The position numbers were made by a program, and so were the translations under genes. The notes under the pieces were generated by a model. That model was not told the origin of the DNA. It saw only the letters and a list, made by a program, of their open reading frames with translations, and ran no database searches. 64,000 bases of DNA from contig NZ_CP008953.1 of NCBI RefSeq assembly GCF_000732925.1, positions 4,588,001-4,652,000 on the forward strand, read 5' to 3'. Each line of letters opens with the position of its first letter. The first letter of the stretch is position 1. This document shows, in pieces, positions 15,353-22,380 of this stretch. The DNA is from Amycolatopsis japonica. Lineage in GTDB: Bacteria; Actinomycetota; Actinomycetes; Mycobacteriales; Pseudonocardiaceae.

Positions 15353-16726
15353 ATGAGCAGCACTTGGTCCCCTGCCGTGCGCCGCCGGATGTTCTGCCTG
15401 TTCCTTGCGGGCGGACTCACCCTGGGCGCGGCCGCCTGCGGTTCCGGCTCCGGTGAAAGCACCGGGGGCAAGGTCAAGATCACCGTGACCGGGCAGCCCC
15501 CGACCAGCCAGCCGTTCGAGCGCGGCGTGTTCGACGCCGACGTCAAGGAGTTCGAGGAGAGCCACCCGGACATCGACATCGAGCCGCACGAAGGGTTCAT
15601 GGACCCGAAGACGTTCTCCGCCAAACTCGCCGGTGGGCAGCTCGAAGACGTCTACTACGTCTACTTCACCGACCCGGCGCAGATCATCGCGCGCCGCCAG
15701 GCCGCCGACATCACCGAAGCGGCCAAGGGCTTGAAGAACTTCGGCGACATCAAACCGGAATTACTGGACAACTTCCGGGATGCCGACGGCAAGCTCTACG
15801 GCCTCCCGACGATGAACTACAGCATGGGCCTGCTCTACAGCCGTCCGCTGTTCCAGAAGGCCGGGCTCGATCCGAACAAACCGCCGCAGACCTGGGACGA
15901 GGTCCGCGCGGCCGCGAAGAAGATCGCCGCGCTGGGCAACGGCACCGTCGGATACGCCGACTACAGCAAGAACAACCAGGGCGGCTGGCATCTGACCGGC
16001 TGGCTCTACTCCATGGGCAGCGAGGTCGCCCGCAAGGACGGCGAGAAATGGGTCGCCGCTTTCAACAACGACAAGGCCAAGGCCGCCCTGAACCAGTTGC
16101 GCGCCATGCGGTGGGAAGACGACACCATGGGCAGCAAGCAGTTGCTCGAAGCGCAGGACGTCCAGCGCATGATGGGCGCCGGCCAGCTCGGCATGTACAT
16201 GGCCGCCCCGGACAACGTCCCGGTGCTGGTCAAGCAGTTCAACGGCAAGTACGAGGACTACGGCGTCGCGGGCATGCCGGGCGGGCAGGGCACGCTGCTC
16301 GGCGGCGAGGGCTACATGATCAACCCCAAGGCCTCGCCGGAGAAGATCAAGGCGGGCCTGGAATGGGTCCGCTGGAAGTACCTCAACCCGGAACGTTTCG
16401 AGAAGCACGTCCAGCAGTACGTCGACGGCAAGCAGCCGGTCGGGCTGCCCGCCGAGCCGACCCCGGACGTCTGGCAGGGCGCCGTGCGTGATCAGCAGCT
16501 CGCGGTGAAGGCCAAGCACGCCAACGTTCCCGCCGAAAACTACCAGTCCTATGTGGACGCGAGTTCGCGGATCAAGGGCAGCATCGAACCGCCGAACGCG
16601 CAGCAGGTCTACGCCATCCTCGACAGTGTGATGCAGGCGGTGCTCACCGATCGGAACGCGGATATCGCTCAGCAGCTGTCGTCCGCGGAGTCGAAGGTCA
16701 ACAGTGTCCTCGCCCAGGTCAAGTAG
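15353..16726 (+). CDS. sugar ABC transporter substrate-binding lipoprotein
   Basis: 457-residue extracytoplasmic solute-binding protein, family 1. It begins with a charged region, a hydrophobic stretch and a lipobox-like ACGSG cysteine at about residue 31, giving a membrane-anchored lipoprotein. The mature part has the two-lobe pattern (MNYSMGLLYSRPLFQKAGLD, PQTWDEVRAAAKKIAALG). ATG 15353 has GAGG seven bases upstream; a TTG six bases earlier is an alternative. It is first in the operon with two permeases and a GH13 alpha-glucosidase, so malto-oligosaccharides or other alpha-glucosides are the likely ligands. Confidence 0.92.
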   Translation: MSSTWSPAVRRRMFCLFLAGGLTLGAAACGSGSGESTGGKVKITVTGQPPTSQPFERGVFDADVKEFEESHPDIDIEPHEGFMDPKTFSAKLAGGQLEDVYYVYFTDPAQIIARRQAADITEAAKGLKNFGDIKPELLDNFRDADGKLYGLPTMNYSMGLLYSRPLFQKAGLDPNKPPQTWDEVRAAAKKIAALGNGTVGYADYSKNNQGGWHLTGWLYSMGSEVARKDGEKWVAAFNNDKAKAALNQLRAMRWEDDTMGSKQLLEAQDVQRMMGAGQLGMYMAAPDNVPVLVKQFNGKYEDYGVAGMPGGQGTLLGGEGYMINPKASPEKIKAGLEWVRWKYLNPERFEKHVQQYVDGKQPVGLPAEPTPDVWQGAVRDQQLAVKAKHANVPAENYQSYVDASSRIKGSIEPPNAQQVYAILDSVMQAVLTDRNADIAQQLSSAESKVNSVLAQVK

Positions 16727-17678
16727 CGTCCTCGACTGGCCCGCGACAACGTCGTCGCGGGCCGGTCGGCCGGTCGCCTCGGCGGCCGAACGCCGCCGGA
16801 ACCGGATACGCCGCAAGCTCAAGGAGAACGTCACCGCGTACGGCCTGCTGTGCGCCGCGCTCGTGGTGTTCGCCCTGTTCTCGTGGTATCCGATCGTGCG
16901 CGGGGTGCTGCTGAGCTTCCAGCAGGTCGACTTCGTCAACCCGCCGACGTGGGTCGGCTTCGACAACTTCACCCGCCTGTTCGAAGACCCGCTGTTCGGC
17001 GTCGCCTGGCGCAACACGCTGTTGTTCACCGGGCTCGCACTGGTCTTCGGGTTCGTGGTGCCGTTCCTGACCGCGGTGCTGCTCAACGAACTGCGGCACG
17101 CCAAAGCGTTCTTCCGGCTCGCGGTGTACCTGCCGGTGATGCTGCCGCCGGTGGTCACCGCCCTGATGTGGAAGTGGTTCTACGACCCGGGCGCCGGCCT
17201 GTTCAACTCCGCGCTCGGCGCCGTCGGCCTGCCCGGCGGCCAATGGCTGGACTCGAGCGACACGTCGATGCTGTCGCTGGTGTTCGTGTCGACGTGGGCG
17301 AACATGGGCAGCACCACGCTGATCTATCTCGCCGCGCTCGGCACCATCCCCGGTGAACTCTACGAAGCCGCTGAGCTGGACGGCGCGGGACTGTGGAAGC
17401 GCCTGATCCACGTCACCCTGCCGCAGACGAGGTTCGTCTTGCTGGTGCTCCTGCTGCTGCAGGTGGTCGCGACCATGCAGGTGTTCACCGAGCCGTACGT
17501 GATGACCGGCGGCGGGCCCGACGACTCCACCGTCACCGTGCTCCTGCTGCTGTACCGCTATGCCTTCGTCTACAACGACTTCGGCTCGGCCAGCGCGTTG
17601 AGCCTGCTGTTGTTCGTCGCGCTCGGGGTGTTCTCCGCGTTGTACGTGCGCCTGACCCGGAAGGCGGATGAGTCATGA
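16704..17678 (+). CDS. sugar ABC transporter permease (MalF-type)
   Basis: 324-residue inner-membrane permease with six hydrophobic segments. The cytoplasmic EAA loop that docks the ATPase is EAAELDGAGLWKRLIHVTLP at about residues 223-242. GTG 16704 overlaps the binding-protein gene by 23 bases, so the genes are translationally coupled. No ATPase gene is present in the operon; in actinomycetes such systems use a shared MsiK-type ATPase encoded elsewhere (family knowledge). Confidence 0.92.
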   Translation: MSSPRSSSVLDWPATTSSRAGRPVASAAERRRNRIRRKLKENVTAYGLLCAALVVFALFSWYPIVRGVLLSFQQVDFVNPPTWVGFDNFTRLFEDPLFGVAWRNTLLFTGLALVFGFVVPFLTAVLLNELRHAKAFFRLAVYLPVMLPPVVTALMWKWFYDPGAGLFNSALGAVGLPGGQWLDSSDTSMLSLVFVSTWANMGSTTLIYLAALGTIPGELYEAAELDGAGLWKRLIHVTLPQTRFVLLVLLLLQVVATMQVFTEPYVMTGGGPDDSTVTVLLLLYRYAFVYNDFGSASALSLLLFVALGVFSALYVRLTRKADES

Positions 17679-18544
17679 GGACGCTCGTCTCCCCCAGCAC
17701 GCTTCGCAGCCCCGGCGGCAAGATCGGGTACGCCGTGATCTTCGCCTGCACGCTGCTCCTGTTCGTCATCGCGTTCCTGTTCCCGCTGTACTGGGCCGTG
17801 ACCGGCGCGATGAAGTCACCCCAGGAGCTGGCGCAGACGCCGGCGACGTTCATCCCGAACGAGTGGCATCCGGAGACCTTCGCCGACGCGTGGGACCAGC
17901 TGAGCCTCGGCAAGTACTTCCTCAACACCGTGATCGTCGCCGGGGGCGCCTGGCTGGCCCAGCTGGCCATCGACGTTCCCGCGGCGTTCGCGTTGTCGAA
18001 GCTGCGGCCGAAGTTCGGCAACGTCGTGCTCGGGCTGATGCTCGCGACGTTGATGCTCCCCGCCGCGGCCCTGCTCGTACCGACCTACGTGACGATCACC
18101 GACCTGCCGTTGCTGGACATCAACCTGATCAACTCACCGGCGGCGGTCTGGCTCCCCGCCGCCGCGAACGCGTTCAACATCTATCTGCTGAAACGGTTCT
18201 TCGACCAGATCCCGGACGAGCTGATCGAGGCCGCGCGCCTCGACGGCGCCGGACCGGTGCGCACGCTGTGGCGCATCATCCTGCCGATCTCCCGGCCGAT
18301 CCTGGCCGTGGTCTCGATCCTCGCGGTGGTGGCCGCGTGGAAGGATTTCATCTGGCCGCTGCTGGTGTTCCCGGACACCGAAAAGCAGACGCTGTCGGTG
18401 ATGCTGCAGCGCGTGGCCATCGACATGCCGCTGAACGTGCTCGTCGCGGGCATGGTCCTGGCCAGCCTGCCGATGGTGGCGCTGTTCCTGGCGTTCCAGC
18501 GGCATATCCTCGCCGGGCTCACCGCCGGCAGTCTCAAAGGCTGA
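17675..18544 (+). CDS. sugar ABC transporter permease (MalG-type)
   Basis: 289-residue partner permease with six hydrophobic segments and EAA loop EAARLDGAGPVRTLWRIILP at about residues 185-204. It starts at ATGA overlapping the previous stop by four bases. The ending HILAGLTAGSLKG is the common C-terminus of MalG-type proteins, involved in ATPase contact. Confidence 0.92.
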   Translation: MRTLVSPSTLRSPGGKIGYAVIFACTLLLFVIAFLFPLYWAVTGAMKSPQELAQTPATFIPNEWHPETFADAWDQLSLGKYFLNTVIVAGGAWLAQLAIDVPAAFALSKLRPKFGNVVLGLMLATLMLPAAALLVPTYVTITDLPLLDINLINSPAAVWLPAAANAFNIYLLKRFFDQIPDELIEAARLDGAGPVRTLWRIILPISRPILAVVSILAVVAAWKDFIWPLLVFPDTEKQTLSVMLQRVAIDMPLNVLVAGMVLASLPMVALFLAFQRHILAGLTAGSLKG

Positions 18545-18590
18545 CTCTCGCCGCATTCGGGGTTTCCACAAACGATTGGGAGGGTATTTC

Positions 18591-20189
18591 GTGACCGCAT
18601 CAGGGCAGTCCGCCGGATGGTGGCGGAGCGCGGCGATCTACCAGGTCTACCTCCGCAGTTTCGCGGACGGGAACGGTGACGGCGTCGGCGATCTCGCCGG
18701 TGTCCGCGCGCGGCTGGACTACCTGGCCGAACTGGGGATCGACGCGATCTGGTTCACCCCGTGGTATCCGTCGCCGATGGACGACGGCGGCTACGACGTC
18801 GCCGACTTCCGGGAGATCGACCCGCTTTTCGGCACCCTCGCCGAAGCGGAGGAACTCATCGCCGCGGCCCATGCCAGGGGGATCCGCGTGATCATCGACA
18901 TCGTGCCGAACCACTGCTCCGACGAGCACCGCTGGTTCGCCGAAGCACTCGCCGCCGAGCCGGGATCGCCGGAGCGGCAACGGTTCTGGTTCCGGCCGGG
19001 CCGCGGGCCGGACGGCTCGGAGCCGCCGAACAACTGGAAGTCGCGTTTCGGCGGCTCCGCCTGGACGCGGGTCCCGGACGGCGAGTGGTACCTGCATCTG
19101 TACAGTTCGCGCCAGCCCGATTTCAACTGGGACAACCAGGAGATCCGCGCCGATTTCGAGGACGTGCTGCGGTTCTGGTTCGACCGCGGGGTCGACGGGT
19201 TCCGCATCGACGTCGCCGACGGGCTGGTGAAGGACCCGCGGCTGCCCGACGTCGATCCGGGCGACGAGACGCCGTTCTCCGATCAGGAGGGGCTGCACGA
19301 GATCTACCGGTCGTGGCGCAAGATCGCCGACAGCTACCCGGGTGACCGGGTGCTGGTCGGCGAGATGTGGCTGCCGGACATGTCCCGCGCCGCGCGATAC
19401 CTGCGCCGCGACGAACTGCACGCAGCGTTCAACTTCGATTTCCTGGTGTGCCCCTGGGATTTCGCCCGGTTCAGAGATGTCATCGGGCGGACGCTGGCGG
19501 CGCACGAGGAGGTCGGCGCACCCGCGGCGTGGGTGCTGTCGAACCACGACGTCACCCGGCACGTGACGCGGTACGGCCGCGAGGGCGACACCGGTTTCGC
19601 GTTCGCGGACCGGCTGCACGGCACCCCGGTGGATCGCGAACTCGGGACCCGCCGGGCACGGGCGGCGGCGTTGCTGACCATGGCGCTGCCCGGTGGTCTC
19701 TATGTCTACCAAGGGGAAGAGCTCGGCCTGTGGGAGATCGAGGACATCCCGGGCGAACTCCGGCAGGATCCGGTGTGGGCCCGGACGAACGGCGCCGACC
19801 CCGGCCGTGACGGTTGCCGCGTCCCGCTCCCCTGGTCCGGTGACACGCCGCCGTTCGGTTTCGGCACGGGCGGGACGTGGCTGCCCCAGCCTGAGGAATG
19901 GCGTTCCCACACGGCGGAGGCGCAGGCGGCCGAACCGGCGTCGATGCTCCGGCTCTACCGCTCCGGGTTGCGCCTGCGGGACGAACTTCCCGCGCTCGGC
20001 CCCGGTGAACTGGAATGGCTGGAGCTGGGCGACGGCGTGCTCGCGTTCACCCGGGAACCTGGCTTCACCTTCGTGCTGAACTTCTCGGACAAGCCCGTGC
20101 CGCTGCCGCCGCATCGCGAGGTGCTCCTGGTCAGCGGCCCGGTCGACGGAGAACTCCCGACGGACACGGCGGTGTGGCTGCGCACCTGA
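18591..20189 (+). CDS. GH13 alpha-glucosidase
   Basis: 532-residue cytoplasmic glycoside hydrolase that releases glucose from imported alpha-glucosides. All four GH13 regions are visible: DIVPNHCSD near residue 105, GFRIDVADG with the nucleophile Asp near 205, VGEMWL with the acid/base Glu near 257, and VLSNHDV near 315. No signal peptide. GTG 18591 follows GGGAGGG, and the gene is 46 bases after the permease, so it closes the operon. Specificity among maltose, trehalose and isomaltose cannot be read from the sequence. Its stop is directly adjacent to the stop of the convergent SARP gene. Confidence 0.92.
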   Translation: MTASGQSAGWWRSAAIYQVYLRSFADGNGDGVGDLAGVRARLDYLAELGIDAIWFTPWYPSPMDDGGYDVADFREIDPLFGTLAEAEELIAAAHARGIRVIIDIVPNHCSDEHRWFAEALAAEPGSPERQRFWFRPGRGPDGSEPPNNWKSRFGGSAWTRVPDGEWYLHLYSSRQPDFNWDNQEIRADFEDVLRFWFDRGVDGFRIDVADGLVKDPRLPDVDPGDETPFSDQEGLHEIYRSWRKIADSYPGDRVLVGEMWLPDMSRAARYLRRDELHAAFNFDFLVCPWDFARFRDVIGRTLAAHEEVGAPAAWVLSNHDVTRHVTRYGREGDTGFAFADRLHGTPVDRELGTRRARAAALLTMALPGGLYVYQGEELGLWEIEDIPGELRQDPVWARTNGADPGRDGCRVPLPWSGDTPPFGFGTGGTWLPQPEEWRSHTAEAQAAEPASMLRLYRSGLRLRDELPALGPGELEWLELGDGVLAFTREPGFTFVLNFSDKPVPLPPHREVLLVSGPVDGELPTDTAVWLRT

Positions 20190-21740
20190 TCACCGGCCGG
20201 TCGTGACCCGGCTGATCCGGCCGCGTATCCGTGCGCGGCCCGCCGGGTCACGCCACCGGAGGTGCCTGTCGAGCACCTCGCGGAGCACACCGCCGAGGAC
20301 GAGGCCGTGGGTGGCGGCCTCGACGCAGGGGTGGTCGCGGAGCCAGTCGAACAGCTCCGAAGACCGTCCTCCCGGCAGCACGGACCGGAGGAGGTCTTCG
20401 GTGGTGTGCTCCGCTTGCGCGCACACGTACAACGCCCAGCGATGCGCCTCCGTCGGCGGATCCCCGGCCAGCTGGGCGTAGACGGTGTCCACCACGTAGC
20501 GTGCCGCGTCCGATCGCGGTGACCTGCTGACTTCGGCGGACAGGGAGAGCGCGAACGGGTTACCCGCGGCGAAGTCCACAATGGACTGCCGAAGACTCGG
20601 GTCGACCCCGCGAGCTTCGAGCAGCGCAGCAGACTCGTTGTCACTCAAGGGTTCGAGCTTCCGGATCGTGATCCGGCCCGACCACGCCGGATCGACCAGC
20701 AGGGTGGCGTCCGGGCCGGTCCGGCCCGCGATCACGACCGTGACATCTCCGGGCAGGCGTCGCAGGACCGCCGCCGGATCGTCGAGGCCGTCGAAGAGCC
20801 GCACGGGTCTGCCCAAGGCCGCCGCGTCGTCGGCGAACTTCCGGAGCAGGGTCGACTTCCCGATTCCGGGGGCGCCGGTGAGGAACAGCACTCCGCCTCG
20901 TGCGAGCAGCCGCCGGAATTCCGCACGTTCGCGTGCACGTCCGACGAACAGCGGGTCCGGTTCGCGGAATGAGGGTGTCTGCTCGTCCTCGGCACGAAGC
21001 ACCTTCTCGTGCAGTGCCCGCAGTTTCGGGCCCGGACGGACCCCGAGTTCCGCGTCGAACAGGTCGTGGATCGCCCGATAGAGCTCCAGCGCCTCGGCGC
21101 GGCGCCCGCCCCGATGGAGGGCCAGGAGATAGATCTCGTACAGCGGTTCTTCGAGCCGATTGCGCTCGATCAGCGCGGGCACTTCGGCCACCACCTCGTC
21201 GTGCTCCCCCAGTTCGAGGCGCAGCCTGAGCAGTTCCTGGGTTGCGGTCAGTTTCAGCCGTTCCAGACGCGCACGCTCGTGTTCGGCCGCTTCGCCTGGG
21301 ACGCCGGCCAGCGCGGTTCCGGTCCACAGCCCGAGCGCCCGCTCCAGCAGTTTCGCCGCCGTCTCCGCGGTGTGCGCTTGACGCGCGCTTTCGATCAGCC
21401 CCGCGAACTCGACCGCGTCCACCTCGAAGCGATCCGGATCCAGCCGGTAGCCGCCGGAGCGCGAGACGATCGCCGAACCCAGTCCCTGCAAGGAGAGCAG
21501 CCGCCGGAGGCGGGAGATGTAGGTCCGGATGACGGCCTCGCCGGTCGCGGGCGCCCGCTCGCCCCAGAGCCCGTCGATCAGCTCGCCGGTCCGGACGAAA
21601 CTGCCCGCGTTGGCCAGCAGCAGCGTCAGCACCGCCTGCTGCTGGGGCGAGCCGAGGTCCAGCCGGGTGCCGCCACTGGTGAATCCCGGCGGGCCGAGCA
21701 CGGTGAAGCGGTACCGGACTTCCTGCGGCAGAGGGGACAT
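20190..21740 (-). CDS. AfsR/SARP-family transcriptional activator
   Basis: 516-residue regulator. Residues ~10-100 form an OmpR-type winged helix (SPQQQAVLTLLLANAG, then VIRTYISRLRRLL), residues ~105-250 the bacterial transcriptional activation domain (BTAD), and from ~285 an NTPase with Walker A GAPGIGKSTLLR. It lacks the TPR end of AfsR and is therefore a medium-size SARP. ATG 21740 is the start; the frame open upstream is antisense to the ohr-like gene. Its promoter is leaderless and shares an architecture with those of the divergent Ohr gene and the lipoprotein at 32402, which makes autoregulation and a small regulon plausible. No antibiotic cluster is adjacent. Confidence 0.9.
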   Translation of the reverse strand: MSPLPQEVRYRFTVLGPPGFTSGGTRLDLGSPQQQAVLTLLLANAGSFVRTGELIDGLWGERAPATGEAVIRTYISRLRRLLSLQGLGSAIVSRSGGYRLDPDRFEVDAVEFAGLIESARQAHTAETAAKLLERALGLWTGTALAGVPGEAAEHERARLERLKLTATQELLRLRLELGEHDEVVAEVPALIERNRLEEPLYEIYLLALHRGGRRAEALELYRAIHDLFDAELGVRPGPKLRALHEKVLRAEDEQTPSFREPDPLFVGRARERAEFRRLLARGGVLFLTGAPGIGKSTLLRKFADDAAALGRPVRLFDGLDDPAAVLRRLPGDVTVVIAGRTGPDATLLVDPAWSGRITIRKLEPLSDNESAALLEARGVDPSLRQSIVDFAAGNPFALSLSAEVSRSPRSDAARYVVDTVYAQLAGDPPTEAHRWALYVCAQAEHTTEDLLRSVLPGGRSSELFDWLRDHPCVEAATHGLVLGGVLREVLDRHLRWRDPAGRARIRGRISRVTTGR

Positions 21741-21809
21741 GAGCGGAAAGGTAGGCGGGTCCCGACCGCGGCGGCGACCGTCGGACGACGTCGTCGGCGT
21801 ACGTCGTCC
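21741..21809 (-). promoter_or_regulatory. leaderless activator-type promoter of the SARP gene
   Basis: Reading toward the gene, GACGACGTCGTCCGACGG precedes a TACCTT -10 box whose last base is eight bases before the ATG. The same motif order and spacing occurs in the promoters at 21811-21878 and 32334-32401. The arm 21772-21792 is also inversely repeated (one mismatch) at 21828-21848 in the divergent promoter. Confidence 0.6.
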
Positions 21810-21810
21810 A

Positions 21811-21878
21811 CCATGACGTACAGGAATGACGTCATCCGACGGTCGCCGAGGTCGGTGCCGGATTCCTACGGTTGCGGC
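21811..21878 (+). promoter_or_regulatory. leaderless activator-type promoter of the Ohr gene
   Basis: GACGTAC, then ATGACGTCATCCGACGG, then a TACGGT -10 box that ends seven bases before the ATG. There is no TTGACA-like -35 box. Aligned without gaps to 32334-32401, with identical distance to the start codon. Confidence 0.6.
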
Positions 21879-22310
21879 ATGTCTGAAACCACGTACACCG
21901 CCGTCGCCACTTCGACCGCGGAAGGCCGCAACGGCGGCCGCGCGACCTCCGACGACGGCGTGCTCGACGTCGGCCTCGCCGTCCCGAAGGCCTTCGGCGG
22001 CTCCGGCGACGGCACGAACCCCGAGCAGTTGTTCGCCGCGGGCTGGGCGTCCTGCTTCGTCGGCGCCGTCCGCCGCGTCGCGGGCGTCAAGAAGGTGAAG
22101 CTGGAAGACCTCGCGGTCGTCGCCGAGGTGACGCTGCACCACGACACCGACGCGGGCGAGTTCCACCTGAGCGCCACGCTGCATCTGGAGGCCACCGGCA
22201 TCGACCAGGCCACCGCCGACGAACTGGTCCAGGGCGCGCACCAGGTGTGCCCGTACTCCAAGGCGACGCGCGGGAACGTCGAGGTCACGCTGGACGCCAC
22301 CGTCGCGTGA
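21879..22310 (+). CDS. ohr: organic hydroperoxide resistance protein (Ohr/OsmC family)
   Basis: 143-residue thiol peroxidase that reduces organic hydroperoxides in the cytoplasm. Both redox cysteines are present: one in AAGWASCFVGAVRR (resolving/peroxidatic pair, near residue 58) and one in GAHQVCPYSKATRGN near residue 122. Length and the VGLAVPKAFGG segment match Ohr rather than OsmC proper. No OhrR repressor is adjacent; instead the divergent SARP gene shares its promoter pattern. ATG 21879 is seven bases after TACGGT, fitting leaderless translation; the long upstream open frame is antisense. Confidence 0.92.
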   Translation: MSETTYTAVATSTAEGRNGGRATSDDGVLDVGLAVPKAFGGSGDGTNPEQLFAAGWASCFVGAVRRVAGVKKVKLEDLAVVAEVTLHHDTDAGEFHLSATLHLEATGIDQATADELVQGAHQVCPYSKATRGNVEVTLDATVA

Positions 22311-22325
22311 GCCGCGGTCCCCGGA

Positions 22326-22380
22326 TGTCATGAAAGGGTCGTTCAGGACGTTTTTCGTCCTGAACGACCCTTTCATGACA
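22326..22380. terminator. 25-bp perfect stem-loop between convergent genes
   Basis: The arm starting TGTCATGAAAGGGTCG (22326-22350) is perfectly repeated as its complement at 22356-22380, with a TTTTT loop. It lies between the ohr-like gene and the convergent LAL gene and can serve both strands. The stop codon of the LAL gene (22373-22375) lies inside the stem. Confidence 0.75.

Noticed and set aside
21009..21878. Open frame upstream of and in frame with the ohr-like gene
   Set aside because: It is antisense to the SARP gene, while Ohr proteins begin with the MSETTYTAVATST segment at 21879.
21741..22376. Long upstream extension of the SARP gene
   Set aside because: It is antisense to the ohr-like gene; the winged-helix domain begins just after ATG 21740.
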